From Caryophanales bacterium UBA4856 (GTDB lineage Bacteria > Bacillota_I > Bacilli_A > RFN20 > CAG-288), in NCBI GenBank assembly GCA_002399765.1, contig DHEG01000005.1:9347-46107 (forward strand): 36,761 nucleotides of DNA, given 5' to 3'. Both the position numbers and the translations under genes were made by a program. Positions 9,236 to 21,784 of the stretch are shown in pieces. A model generated the notes under the pieces. That model saw nothing but the letters and a program-made list of their open reading frames with translations, made no database searches and was not told the DNA's origin. Each line of letters begins with the position of its first letter. Position 1 is the first letter of the stretch.

Positions 9236-12151
9236 ATGGGTTTTCTCGAGAAGCTTTTCGGTATCGATGCCAGGGCTTTGCACAAGATAAAGAAGAAAGT
9301 TCAGCCGGTATTTCAGTTGGAGGACGAATACAGCAAGCTTAGCGATAAGCAATTGCAGGCCAAAACACCGGAATTCAAGAGGCGCCTGGCAGCGGGAGAG
9401 AGCCTGGACAGCCTTTTGCCAGAGGCCTTCGCTACCGCCAGGGAGGGCGCCAGACGGGCGATAGGTCAGTTCCCTTACCCCGTTCAGGTCTTTGGTGCGG
9501 CCGTCTTGAATGAAGGCGACGTGGCCGAGATGAAGACCGGTGAAGGCAAGACCTTGACCGCCACCATGGCCATCTACCTGAATGCCTTGGAAGGCAAGGG
9601 GGCCCATGTCGTGACCGTCAACGAATACCTGGCTTCTCGCGATGCTGACTGGATGGGCCAGATCTATCGCTTCCTCGGACTTACCGTTGGCGTCAACGGC
9701 CATGACAAGAACACGGCCGAAAAGCAGTTTGCCTATAACTGCGACATTACCTACACGACAAACTCCGAGCTGGGATTCGACTATCTGCGCGACAACATGG
9801 CCACATCGGTTGGCCAGCGTGTCATGCGTCGTCATGCCCTTCACTACGCCATCGTCGATGAGGCCGACTCGATCTTGATCGATGAGTCGCGTACGCCCTT
9901 GATCATCTCCGGCGGTTCGGGAATAACCGCCTCGTCATATGAGGCGGCCGACAGAGCCGTGAAGTCTCTCAAGCAGGACGAGGATTTCACAATAGACATC
10001 AAGAAGAAGAACGCTACCTTGACCGATGCCGGAATCAACAAGGTTCAGTCTGAGTTTGGCATCGCCAACCTGTTCGAGCCCAAGTATGCTGACTTGGTCC
10101 ACCGTATCCAGCAGGCCTTGAAAGCCAACTACATCATGAAACGTGACACGGAGTATATGGTCACCGATGGCGAGATCATGCTGATCGATTCCTTCACTGG
10201 GCGTGTCATGAAGGGCCGTGAGTATTCGGATGGCTTGCAGCAGGCCATCGAGGCCAAGGAACATGTCCAGATAAAGCCCGAGACCGTGACCATGGCGACC
10301 GTGACCTATCAAAACTTCTTCCGCCTTTATGACAAACTGGCAGGCATGACCGGTACCGCCAAGACCGAGGAGGAAGAGTTCCTCAAGATCTACAACATGC
10401 GGGTCCTCCCCATTCCTACCAATAGGCCGGTCATCCGTTTCGACGATATCGATTCGATGTTTGGTTCCGAACAGGCTAAGTACAAGGCCCTGATGGCCGA
10501 TATCATCGACCGTCACAACCATGGTCAGCCAATACTGATAGGCACTCCGTCGGTGGAGAAATCCGAAATCGTCGACAAGCTCTTGAACGAAGCCAACATC
10601 CCCCATCAGGTTCTCAATGCCAAGAATCACGCTCGCGAAGCCGCCATTATCGCCCAAGCCGGACAGATGGGCGCAGTGACCGTGGCGACCAACATGGCTG
10701 GCCGCGGAACCGACATCAAGCTAGGGCCAGGCGTCACCTCCATTGCCAAGACCGTCGAGGAGGAGAATGAGCATCATTACAACGGCTTGGCTGTCTTGGG
10801 CACCGAGAGAAATGAGTCACGGCGTATCGACAACCAGCTGCGCGGTCGTTCTGGCCGTCAGGGCGATCCTGGCTATTCCAAATTTTATGTTGCAATTCAA
10901 GATGAACTGCTTAAGCGTTTCTCCACGGATGCAATGTCTAGCATGTTCAAGAAGATGGGACCCGATGCCCTCGAATCCAAGTTGGCCACGAAGGCCATCA
11001 CTTCTGCCCAGAAGAAGGTCGAGGGCTTGAACTTCGATACCCGTAAGTCCTTGCTCGATTACGATGACATCCTTCGTCAGCAGCGCGAGATCATGTATGC
11101 GAAGCGGGACAAGATTCTCTTTTCCGATTCGATCTCCGATACCATCCCCGAATACTTCAAGACCACGGCGAAGGACTTGATAGGCAAATCGATGAATGTC
11201 GTCGATTCCGAGAAAGTCGTCAATGGCAAGAAGCTGACGATGCTTGTCGAAGCCCGCGATCTTCCCAAGGGTTCGTTCACGGTCGGCGACAAGTTCACGG
11301 GCCTTAGCGAGGAGGAGGGGGTCGAATATCTGACCGACTTCCTGCTCAAGCTCTATTCCGATCACAAGGCCAAATGGACTACCCAGATGGAGAATTATGC
11401 CGAGAAGACCGTAGCCATGGTTTGCATCGACCGCTCTTGGACCAAGCATATAGACACCATGGCAAAGCTCAGGGATTCCATATGGCTCCGTTCCTATGCC
11501 AACACCGATCCCTTGCAGGCCTACACCAATGAAGGCTATGCCCTCTTCGACAAGATGCAGGTCACCATCGCCGACGAGATAGTGTTCCGCTTGCTGAACG
11601 TCAGGTTCAAGGCCAATCCGACCAGGAAGAACCTCTCTCAGGCCCCCAGCGCCGAGGAGCGTCTGGCGGCCTTGGAAGCCGAGAAGAAGAGACAGGAGAT
11701 GGCCAAGGAGACCCAAAAGCATTTGGCCGAGAACCTCTCCGGTCCCTTGAAGGTCGTGGGCGTTACCAAGGCTGTGCCTGGCGAGGAGTCCAATACCGGG
11801 AAGCTCACCATAAAATCAGCCAATGACATCGCAGGCAATTACCATCCGACGGCTCGGGATGTCGAGATTGCCGCCGAGGCGTTTCTCAGGCGCGGTTTCC
11901 CTTCCGGGGCCATCGTGAATGGACTCGTGTCTCTTCTCGACGATGGTTACCTGGGCAAGCAGGAGCTTTCGCTTTTGACCCTGGGCAGCGTCCAAGGCTT
12001 CACCGATCTTGACTCCAACAACCTCAAGACCCGTCTCATCAAGGAAGGGACGCCTACCGTTGGGGTGAAGGGCTTCAAGTCTTCCGCCGAGTTCTATGCC
12101 TTGCTCGAGTCGGTCATAAATAGCAAGGCTGGGTCTGGCGAAACCAAGTAG
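9236..12151 (+). CDS. secA: Preprotein translocase ATPase SecA
   Basis: SecA is the cytoplasmic motor that drives unfolded preproteins through SecYEG by ATP hydrolysis. The 971-residue product shows Walker A MKTGEGKT (about 98-106), Walker B VDEAD (about 208-211) followed by the signature ILIDESRTPLIISG, GTDIKLGPGV, the GRSGRQGDPG arginine-finger region and the helical scaffold (DRSWTKHIDTMAKLRDSIWLRSYA). The start at 9236 has a GGGGG site eight bases upstream. The core ends near residue 790, but about 180 residues follow where Bacillus has about 60. This tail has a charged linker and then a folded-looking domain, with no cysteines, so the usual CxCx8HC zinc-binding tail is absent. A terminator follows and prfB comes next, the common Bacillota order. 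Confidence 0.97.
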   Translation: MGFLEKLFGIDARALHKIKKKVQPVFQLEDEYSKLSDKQLQAKTPEFKRRLAAGESLDSLLPEAFATAREGARRAIGQFPYPVQVFGAAVLNEGDVAEMKTGEGKTLTATMAIYLNALEGKGAHVVTVNEYLASRDADWMGQIYRFLGLTVGVNGHDKNTAEKQFAYNCDITYTTNSELGFDYLRDNMATSVGQRVMRRHALHYAIVDEADSILIDESRTPLIISGGSGITASSYEAADRAVKSLKQDEDFTIDIKKKNATLTDAGINKVQSEFGIANLFEPKYADLVHRIQQALKANYIMKRDTEYMVTDGEIMLIDSFTGRVMKGREYSDGLQQAIEAKEHVQIKPETVTMATVTYQNFFRLYDKLAGMTGTAKTEEEEFLKIYNMRVLPIPTNRPVIRFDDIDSMFGSEQAKYKALMADIIDRHNHGQPILIGTPSVEKSEIVDKLLNEANIPHQVLNAKNHAREAAIIAQAGQMGAVTVATNMAGRGTDIKLGPGVTSIAKTVEEENEHHYNGLAVLGTERNESRRIDNQLRGRSGRQGDPGYSKFYVAIQDELLKRFSTDAMSSMFKKMGPDALESKLATKAITSAQKKVEGLNFDTRKSLLDYDDILRQQREIMYAKRDKILFSDSISDTIPEYFKTTAKDLIGKSMNVVDSEKVVNGKKLTMLVEARDLPKGSFTVGDKFTGLSEEEGVEYLTDFLLKLYSDHKAKWTTQMENYAEKTVAMVCIDRSWTKHIDTMAKLRDSIWLRSYANTDPLQAYTNEGYALFDKMQVTIADEIVFRLLNVRFKANPTRKNLSQAPSAEERLAALEAEKKRQEMAKETQKHLAENLSGPLKVVGVTKAVPGEESNTGKLTIKSANDIAGNYHPTARDVEIAAEAFLRRGFPSGAIVNGLVSLLDDGYLGKQELSLLTLGSVQGFTDLDSNNLKTRLIKEGTPTVGVKGFKSSAEFYALLESVINSKAGSGETK

Positions 12152-12169
12152 GTCAGTGGCAAAAGAACG

Positions 12170-12204
12170 GCAGCGAGGGTAAAATAATCCTCGCTGCGTT
12201 TTTT
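12170..12204 (+). terminator. Rho-independent terminator of secA
   Basis: A perfect 9-bp stem (GCAGCGAGG with CCTCGCTGC), a 10-base loop and GTTTTTT follow the secA stop by 18 bases. prfB starts only 12 bases later, so its transcription depends on read-through or on a promoter inside secA that I cannot place. Confidence 0.9.
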
Positions 12205-12215
12205 GGTGGTCTGAA

Positions 12216-13353
12216 ATGAAAGAAATATATGAACTGAACGGCGATGCCGAGCGCCTGGCTAAGAAGATCGACGGACTGAGAGGTGGTCTTTGACCTCCCT
12301 CAGCTGCAGAAAGAACTGACTGAACTTGAAAGCCAGACGGCTGCGGCCGATTTTTGGTCCGATCCGCAACATGCGGCCCAGATCAATGGCCGGATAGCTG
12401 AGCTGTCCGATCGGAAGAAGGACTTCGAATCTTTGTCCAAGCGGCTTGGCGATGTACAAGCGGCTTTGTCTTTGCTTGGCGAAGAGGACGACAAGGAACT
12501 CCATGGCCAAACCGAGAAAGACCTGATGGGGGTGGAGCTCGATACCCTGGCTTTCGAGCGGGAGCTTTACCTCACCGGTCCCTACGATCACATGAATGCC
12601 ATCTTGGATTTCCATCCTGGCGCTGGAGGCACTGAGGCTCATGACTGGGCCTCGATGCTTTTGCGTATGTATACCCGCTATGCCGAGACCCATGGCTTCA
12701 AGGCCAATCTGGTGGATGTGCAGGTTGGCGAGGAAGCCGGCATATCTTCGGCTACCCTGGAGATAAGGGGCAAAGACGCCTATGGTCGAATGCGGTCGGA
12801 GAGCGGGGTGCACCGCCTTGTTCGCATCTCGCCTTTCGATGCCTCCCACTCTCGTCATACCTCTTTTGCCTCCGTCAATGTCCTTCCCGAGATCGACAAC
12901 ACCGTGAAAGTCGACATCAATCCAGCCGATATCACCATAGAGACCTATAGGTCATCGGGAGCCGGTGGCCAGAACGTCAACAAGACCGAGTCTGCCGTCC
13001 GCATAATCCATCATCCTTCCGGCATCGTGGTGACCTGTCAGGTCGAACGTTCGCAAATGCAGAACAAGGAACTGGCCATGAACATGCTCAAGGCCCGCTT
13101 GTTCCAACTCGAGGAGAAGAAGCGCCAAGAGAAGATGGCCCAGATCAACGGGGTTAAGAAGGACATCGAATGGGGATCCCAGATAAGGTCCTATGTCTTC
13201 CAGCCCTATACCTTGGTCAAGGATCATCGCACCGATTATTCGGAAACGGATGTAGAAGCCGTAATGGATGGCCGTCTGGATGGTTTCATCGACGCCTATC
13301 TCAAATGGCAGTTCAGTAAGGGGGAGAGTGGCGATGGCAACGCAGGTAAATAA
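12216..13353 (+). CDS. prfB: Peptide chain release factor 2 (programmed +1 frameshift)
   Basis: RF2 ends translation at UGA and UAA. A 25-codon first frame starts at ATG 12216 (GGTGGT site just upstream) and meets an in-frame TGA at 12291. The rest of the protein lies in the +1 frame from GAC at 12292 and runs to 13353, about 378 residues in all. The slip site CTT-TGA-C with an SD-like AGAGGTGG just before it is the known autoregulatory frameshift of prfB. The second frame carries the RF2 tripeptide SPF (about 205-207), which reads UGA, and the GGQ motif (about 250-252), which triggers peptide release. Its 3' end overlaps the YitT-family gene by 20 bases. Confidence 0.96.
12279..12294 (+). 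promoter_or_regulatory. prfB programmed +1 frameshift site
   Basis: An internal SD-like AGAGGTGG (12279-12286) lies just upstream of CTT TGA C (12288-12294). When RF2 is scarce the ribosome pauses at the poorly read UGA, slips forward one base and makes full-length RF2. The layout matches the well-studied Escherichia coli site. Confidence 0.93.
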
Positions 13354-14518
13354 AGTCCGCGGTTGGTTCGGGGACAAGCTAGACGAACTCAAGCACTCCT
13401 TCAAGAAGGAATTCCTGTCCGAGCCGCCTTCAAAGACCATCAAGAACATCCTTTGGACCGTAGTGGGGAACATAGTCCTGGCTTTCGCCGATGTTATCTT
13501 CCTCTTGCCTTGCAACATAGTCGACGGTGGCATCTCCGGTATGGCCCTCATATTCGGCAAGTGGTTCAACTTCCTTGGCAACACCTCCGTCATGAACATC
13601 ACCATTACCTGCCTTTCGGTCTTCTTCTATGTATTGGGCATATTCATAGTTGGGATCGGCTTTACCGCCAGGACGTTGATTGCGACAGCAGTGTATCCTC
13701 TGTTCGTTTACATCTTTAACTTATTGTTAAATGATGTCTCTTGGTTGTCCTGGTTGCAGCTGAGCGGAATCGCCTTCGACAGCAGTGGCGCCCCTCAATA
13801 TGCCGTTACGACGTTGGCGGGCTTGTTCGGCGGCGTCCTCTCGGGTGTGGCCATGGCGTTGGCCTTCAGGGGCGGGGGATCCACAGGCGGGACCGATTGC
13901 ATAGTCTTGGCTTTGGCCAAGCATACTAAGCTCAAGGCCTCCACGACCAACATAATAGTCGACAGCATCGTGATCATCACCGGAATGCTCACCTACCGCG
14001 ACTTGTTGACCGGCATGATCGGAATCCTTTCTTCCATGACCTGCTCCATCATGGTCGCCAAGTTGTTCATCGGACCCACGAGCACCTATACGGCTACCAT
14101 CATTTCCGTCAAATGGCAGGAGATTTCCGACCAGATCAACCACGAGATGGAAAGGGGGACGACCATCTACAATGCCAAAGGTGGCTATACCGGCGTGGAG
14201 CGCAAGGTCGTGGCCGTATCCTTTTCCCGCAGCGAGTACCGGGACCTCATGAGGATCGTCAATTCCACTGATCCGGCGGCCTTCGTCACCGTCCAGACGA
14301 CATATGAGATCCAGGGCTATGGGTTCTCCTACGACGATGGGGATAATCCCATACCCCTAAAGAGCCGCCACTCCTTCAAGGACATGATCAGAGGGCAGAG
14401 GAAAGCCCAAAAGGAAGAGCAGCGCCAGGTAGAGGAAAAGGAACGGGACATGAAGAAGGACCTAAAGGAAGTCCTCAAGGAAGAGAAGAGCAACAAGGAC
14501 AGCAAGAAGGAGCAATGA
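13334..14518 (+). CDS. YitT family membrane protein (YitT + DUF2179)
   Basis: The 394-residue product has a basic N-terminal region, about five to six membrane helices (residues 40-260) and a soluble C-terminal domain (about 265-350). This is the architecture of YitT proteins (DUF161 plus DUF2179). Family markers seen are the NIVDGGISGMALIF loop, FRGGGSTGGTDCIVLALAKH and, in the last domain, the FVTVQTTYEIQGYGFSYDD stretch. Many Bacilli carry several paralogues, and the transported substrate is not established. A GGGGGAGAG site supports the start at 13334 inside the end of prfB. The last 50 residues are a highly charged Lys/Glu helix, which may be a coiled coil and is longer than in typical members. 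Confidence 0.88.
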   Translation: MATQVNKVRGWFGDKLDELKHSFKKEFLSEPPSKTIKNILWTVVGNIVLAFADVIFLLPCNIVDGGISGMALIFGKWFNFLGNTSVMNITITCLSVFFYVLGIFIVGIGFTARTLIATAVYPLFVYIFNLLLNDVSWLSWLQLSGIAFDSSGAPQYAVTTLAGLFGGVLSGVAMALAFRGGGSTGGTDCIVLALAKHTKLKASTTNIIVDSIVIITGMLTYRDLLTGMIGILSSMTCSIMVAKLFIGPTSTYTATIISVKWQEISDQINHEMERGTTIYNAKGGYTGVERKVVAVSFSRSEYRDLMRIVNSTDPAAFVTVQTTYEIQGYGFSYDDGDNPIPLKSRHSFKDMIRGQRKAQKEEQRQVEEKERDMKKDLKEVLKEEKSNKDSKKEQ

Positions 14519-14552
14519 AAAAAGCCACAGCTGCGATAGCTGTGGTTTTTTT
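14518..14552. terminator. Bidirectional terminator between the YitT gene and the atp operon
   Basis: The CCACAGCT/AGCTGTGG hairpin (14525-14545) has A6 on its left (14518-14523) and T7 on its right (14546-14552). It can therefore end both the plus-strand YitT transcript and the minus-strand ATP synthase transcript. Confidence 0.9.
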
Positions 14553-14566
14553 GTCGTCTCCTTCTT

Positions 14567-14980
14567 CTAAAGGCTATCCTTGACCGATAGCCTATTCAAG
14601 GCTTTCTTGAGGCTTATCTCCGCCTTGACGTGATCGTTTTCGGAAAGAGGGGCCTTAAGCAGGGTCTCGGCCTTGGTCTTCTCCTCATTGGCTCGCTTGG
14701 CATCGATCTCCTCGGCGGTCTCGATGCTACTGACTATCAGGTGGACGGTGTTGGTCCTTTCGGTGACGTGCAAGGCCCCACCGCCGACGGCAAACCTTTC
14801 GACCTTGCCATCGTTGGTGATGGTCATCTCCGAGATCTCGACGTTTCCCAGATAGTCGGCATGATGGGTAAGTATCTCGATATGTCCCATGGCCGTGACC
14901 AATGAGACGGAGTCGGCCTTGAAAGGCGGGAAGAACTTGTCGGGCGTCGTGATCGTTACGTTTAGCTTGTCCATGGCCAT
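14567..14980 (-). CDS. atpC: ATP synthase epsilon subunit
   Basis: Epsilon belongs to the central stalk of F1 and restrains ATP hydrolysis. The 137-residue product shows the N-terminal beta sandwich (KLNVTITTPDKFF, AMGHIEILTHHADYLG, VGGGALHV) and the C-terminal pair of helices rich in Glu and Lys. It is the last gene of the atp operon, five bases after atpD, and the bidirectional terminator follows at 14518-14552. Two start codons (14980 and 14974) are possible; the first has AGGGTG directly upstream at short spacing, so the second, two residues shorter, is a real alternative. Confidence 0.93.
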   Translation of the reverse strand: MAMDKLNVTITTPDKFFPPFKADSVSLVTAMGHIEILTHHADYLGNVEISEMTITNDGKVERFAVGGGALHVTERTNTVHLIVSSIETAEEIDAKRANEEKTKAETLLKAPLSENDHVKAEISLKKALNRLSVKDSL

Positions 14981-14985
14981 TCACC

Positions 14986-17372
<2,387 letters not shown>

Positions 17373-17374
17373 GG

Positions 17375-18901
<1,527 letters not shown>

Positions 18902-18913
18902 CCTTTACCCTCC

Positions 18914-19480
18914 TTATGACTTACGATACGAAAGACTGTCTTTGATCTTGGTCAAGAGACTATCGACGGAAAGCTCGTACATAGTTCCGTTGATCATGAC
19001 TTTTATACCGGCTATAAGCGACTTGTCGATGGTGAGATAGAGCGCGACTCTCTTGCCGAAATGCTTCTCCAGGGCGGACTTCAGACGAGCTTTCGTGTCC
19101 TCTTGCAAGGGGAAGGGGACATAGACTTTCGCATAGAGGACATCCATTTGGCGATTGACCTGGAAATCATATTCTTCGTTGATGCCGGTGAAGTCCTTGA
19201 TCATCCTCAACCTGACCACGATCTTGGTGAAGGCGACCATCTCGGGGATGGGCTTGATGCCCATGGCCTTGAAGATCGAATCCCACACCCTGTCCAGGAC
19301 CAAGCACTTGGTCACATAGCCGACGAAGGGCGAATCCAGGAATTTGACGAAGTCGGGATATTGGTTTAGAAGGTGTTCGAAAACATCCATTTCCTTGCGG
19401 AACATGTCTGGGGCCTTGACTTCGTTGGCGATCTGCCTAAGCCCATCGGCTACGTGATCCAAAAGTTCCCTGGTTGCCAT
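18914..19480 (-). CDS. atpH: ATP synthase delta subunit
   Basis: Delta links the top of F1 to the b-subunit stator. The 188-residue product shows weak but typical delta sequence, with an N-terminal helical bundle and the C-terminal motif SLIAGIKVMINGTMYELSVDSLLTKIKDSL (compare G(I/L)...DSS in the family). It sits between atpF and atpA with gaps of 4 and 12 bases. Confidence 0.93.
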   Translation of the reverse strand: MATRELLDHVADGLRQIANEVKAPDMFRKEMDVFEHLLNQYPDFVKFLDSPFVGYVTKCLVLDRVWDSIFKAMGIKPIPEMVAFTKIVVRLRMIKDFTGINEEYDFQVNRQMDVLYAKVYVPFPLQEDTKARLKSALEKHFGKRVALYLTIDKSLIAGIKVMINGTMYELSVDSLLTKIKDSLSYRKS

Positions 19481-19484
19481 CTAA

Positions 19485-20099
19485 TCACTTGCTTCCGTCA
19501 TCCATGTCCTGGATGAACTGGTCGACTATCTTCTTGCTGTCGTTCGCGTCTACTTCCCGACCCAGAATGGTCTTGGAGGCGGTCAACGCCGTGTCTAGCA
19601 CCTGGTTATAGGCACCTTTGAGAACCCTTTCGCGCTCATCCAAGATGTCCTTATGAGCCTGCTCTTTCTGCTTTTCGATGGAATCGCTTAGGTCCTTTTG
19701 GGCCTTTTCGGTGTTTTGCTCCGCCTGAAGACGGGCTTGGGCCACGATATCCAAGGCTTGTTTCTGGGCTGTGACCACGGTCTTCTTGGCCTGGTCATAA
19801 TAGACATCGGCGTTAGCCTTCTGGCTCTCGCTGTCCTTGATGTTCTTAACGACGTAGTCCTGCCTTTTGGTGAGGATCCGCTTTACGGGCTTGTAGGCCA
19901 GGAAGTAGATGGTCACGGCCACGGCGATGAATATCGCCACTTGGGTCAAGGTGACCCAGAGGTTTGGCAACATTCCATCGACGGCGGTATTGAAGTCTGA
20001 AGACATCTGATCCGTGGCGTCTTCAGAGCAGGACGATAAGAATAGAACGGCAGCGGAAAGCAGGGCAAACGGAGCTAATCTGCTTTTCCTAACTGTCAT
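19485..20099 (-). CDS. atpF: ATP synthase b subunit with lipoprotein signal
   Basis: The b subunit is the peripheral stalk that holds F1 against rotation. The 204-residue product has a lipoprotein signal with lipobox LSSC (Cys24), a short acidic spacer, the usual membrane helix (about 47-69) and a long charged helix that dimerises and contacts delta. Ordinary b subunits start with the membrane helix only. A lipid-anchored b subunit is known from Mycoplasma pneumoniae, so this is a trait shared with the Mollicutes. A perfect AAGGAGG site overlapping the atpE stop codon fixes the start at 20099 and so keeps the signal inside the gene. Confidence 0.95.
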   Translation of the reverse strand: MTVRKSRLAPFALLSAAVLFLSSCSEDATDQMSSDFNTAVDGMLPNLWVTLTQVAIFIAVAVTIYFLAYKPVKRILTKRQDYVVKNIKDSESQKANADVYYDQAKKTVVTAQKQALDIVAQARLQAEQNTEKAQKDLSDSIEKQKEQAHKDILDERERVLKGAYNQVLDTALTASKTILGREVDANDSKKIVDQFIQDMDDGSK

Positions 20100-20109
20100 C
20101 TATGCCTCC

Positions 20110-20331
20110 TTAGGCTGCTTTGACGACGAAGGCCATCAGTATGGCTATGACCAAAATGTAAATGGCGATAGTCTCGATCAATGCGACACCGACAATCATC
20201 GAAGAGCGGAGATCCTTAGAGGCGGCCGGGTTTCTGGACATTCCATCCAAAGACTTGATTACGGCTCCTCCTTCAGCCAAACCGACGATGCTCATGGCGA
20301 CGCAGGCAATAGCCAAACTTATGAAGTTCAT
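20110..20331 (-). CDS. atpE: ATP synthase c subunit
   Basis: The c subunits form the rotor ring that carries the coupling ion. The 73-residue hairpin has the polar loop MSRNPAA and the essential carboxylate Glu53 in the second helix (VALIETIAIYIL). Aligning the RNP loop with the RQP loop of the Ilyobacter tartaricus c subunit places Glu20 at its Gln32 and Thr54 at its Ser66, both sodium ligands, so sodium coupling is possible but unproven. A GGAAAGG site precedes the start. A 63-base gap separates it from atpB, longer than elsewhere in the operon. Confidence 0.96.
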   Translation of the reverse strand: MNFISLAIACVAMSIVGLAEGGAVIKSLDGMSRNPAASKDLRSSMIVGVALIETIAIYILVIAILMAFVVKAA

Positions 20332-20394
20332 CTTAATGATCCTTTCCTAAAGAATTTCGCATTACAAAAATAGTCTCGTTTATATCTTGAGGCT

Positions 20395-21234
20395 CTAGAT
20401 TTTCAAGGCCTCGTTCTTCTTGTGGCGCTGGGCCTTCAATTGGGCCTTCTGTTCTTTAAGCAATGCTTTGTCACGCTTGGCAGCGGCCAAATCCTCTGGC
20501 GAAATGTACTCCTGGGAAACATAAAGCATCGTGAGCATCACGAAGACCGTCATCTGGATAAGACCATCGAAGATATCGAAGTAGAGATGCGCAAATGGCG
20601 AAAGCAAGGGAGTGAAAGCCAAGCCAGCCATCGTCGAATCGAATAGTCCTGAAAAGCCGACATAGATTAAGGTAATTACGAAATAGCCAGCCAGGGCGTT
20701 GCCGAAGAGACGGAGAGTCAAGGACAAAACCGGAGACCACATGGTTACCAAGTTGATGGGAAGGAAGACAGCGAAGGGCTTGACGTAACGTTTGAAGTAG
20801 CCCCAATGATTTACACGGATGGCGGTGAAGTGAACAAGGGTGAAAGTGCAAAGGGCCAAAGCTAGGGTGCTGGCGACATTCGTGAAGGGATTAGGCAATG
20901 GCTGTAGGAATTCGTCTGAATAGGGCTGGAAGATGTTTGGCAGGCCTATCATTCCAAAAACGAAGCCGAAGAGTATGAACAAGGCCAAGGCCAAGACATA
21001 ACTTCCGAATCCCTCAAACGCCGGGCCCATTATTTCCTTTACTTCCTTGTCAGCAAAGGAAACGCATATTTCAGCTAGATGGACAATGCCCCTGGGCTTA
21101 TCCAAAGGATTGACATGGCGGGTTTTTATGAATATGACCAAAGCCAAGACAATCATGACCGTAGCCACGATCAGGCTTGAAATCAATTCAGCCGGAAGTT
21201 CATTCCAGCCTAGAAGCTCGGTGATCTTGCTCAC
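20395..21234 (-). CDS. atpB: ATP synthase a subunit
   Basis: The a subunit forms the ion half-channels beside the c-ring. The 279-residue product has six to seven membrane helices, the essential arginine Arg175 in SLTLRLFGNALAGYF, and the FTAIRVNHWGY region. The last 40 residues are a charged Lys/Ala-rich cytoplasmic tail that is longer than usual. Its start overlaps the stop of the upstream I-like gene by four bases (ATGA), a sign of translational coupling. Confidence 0.97.
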   Translation of the reverse strand: MSKITELLGWNELPAELISSLIVATVMIVLALVIFIKTRHVNPLDKPRGIVHLAEICVSFADKEVKEIMGPAFEGFGSYVLALALFILFGFVFGMIGLPNIFQPYSDEFLQPLPNPFTNVASTLALALCTFTLVHFTAIRVNHWGYFKRYVKPFAVFLPINLVTMWSPVLSLTLRLFGNALAGYFVITLIYVGFSGLFDSTMAGLAFTPLLSPFAHLYFDIFDGLIQMTVFVMLTMLYVSQEYISPEDLAAAKRDKALLKEQKAQLKAQRHKKNEALKI

Positions 21235-21677
21235 TTCTTTGGTCCTCCCGTTTTTCCTTCAAATATTATGGCGGCTATATAGCCTATCATCAAAACCACT
21301 GGGGCGGTAAGAAGGTAGACATATGATTTATCGGTCATATTCAAGAACAGGAACGAGAAGCCGATTGCGGCGGCAACGGCCACTATCCTTAAAAGAGAAG
21401 AAAGGACAATGCGATTCTTCAACTTGGAATCTTCGCTAGTCGACCGAACCAGGAAGAAGGAATAGTGGATTAGAAGGGTGGGAACAAAAGCGATGGCAAA
21501 AACGACCAATAGGTCATAACTCGAGGCCAGAAAGTAAGTCAGCAGACCGGCCAAAAGCCCCAGAAGCAAGACACAAAGGTACACAGCCATGATCTTCCAG
21601 GCGGTGTTGGAAGCTTTTGCGCCTCCCATTCCATTGACTTTCTTGCTCTCCATGTTTTTATGGTTTTTAAACGCCAT
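21231..21677 (-). CDS. ATP synthase I-like membrane protein
   Basis: This 148-residue protein has four hydrophobic helices after a polar N-terminus and lies first in the atp operon, overlapping atpB by four bases. Position, size and topology fit AtpI/UncI, a small protein that helps c-ring assembly or magnesium supply in some bacteria. Sequence similarity alone is weak. The start is uncertain: the codon at 21677 lies almost at the predicted transcription start, so an in-frame ATG a few codons later may be used. Confidence 0.75.
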   Translation of the reverse strand: MAFKNHKNMESKKVNGMGGAKASNTAWKIMAVYLCVLLLGLLAGLLTYFLASSYDLLVVFAIAFVPTLLIHYSFFLVRSTSEDSKLKNRIVLSSLLRIVAVAAAIGFSFLFLNMTDKSYVYLLTAPVVLMIGYIAAIIFEGKTGGPKK

Positions 21678-21685
21678 ACCCTTTT

Positions 21686-21713
21686 GTTATATGACTTTGT
21701 AGTGAAAAATCAA
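21686..21713 (-). promoter_or_regulatory. Promoter of the ATP synthase operon
   Basis: On the minus strand, TTGATT (21708-21713), a 16-base spacer and TATAAC (21686-21691) form a good promoter. The predicted start lies near 21679, very close to the first possible start codon. Confidence 0.6.
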
Positions 21714-21784
21714 ACGATTGGCCCATGATACCCCTTAGAATCGTCATAAGGTCTATCATTAATTGGATTTCGGAGGCTTGTTCC

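Noticed and set aside
12283..13353. prfB beginning at 12283, or a broken prfB
   Set aside because: The upstream 25 codons, slip site and SD-like element show normal programmed frameshifting rather than a mutation or a late start.
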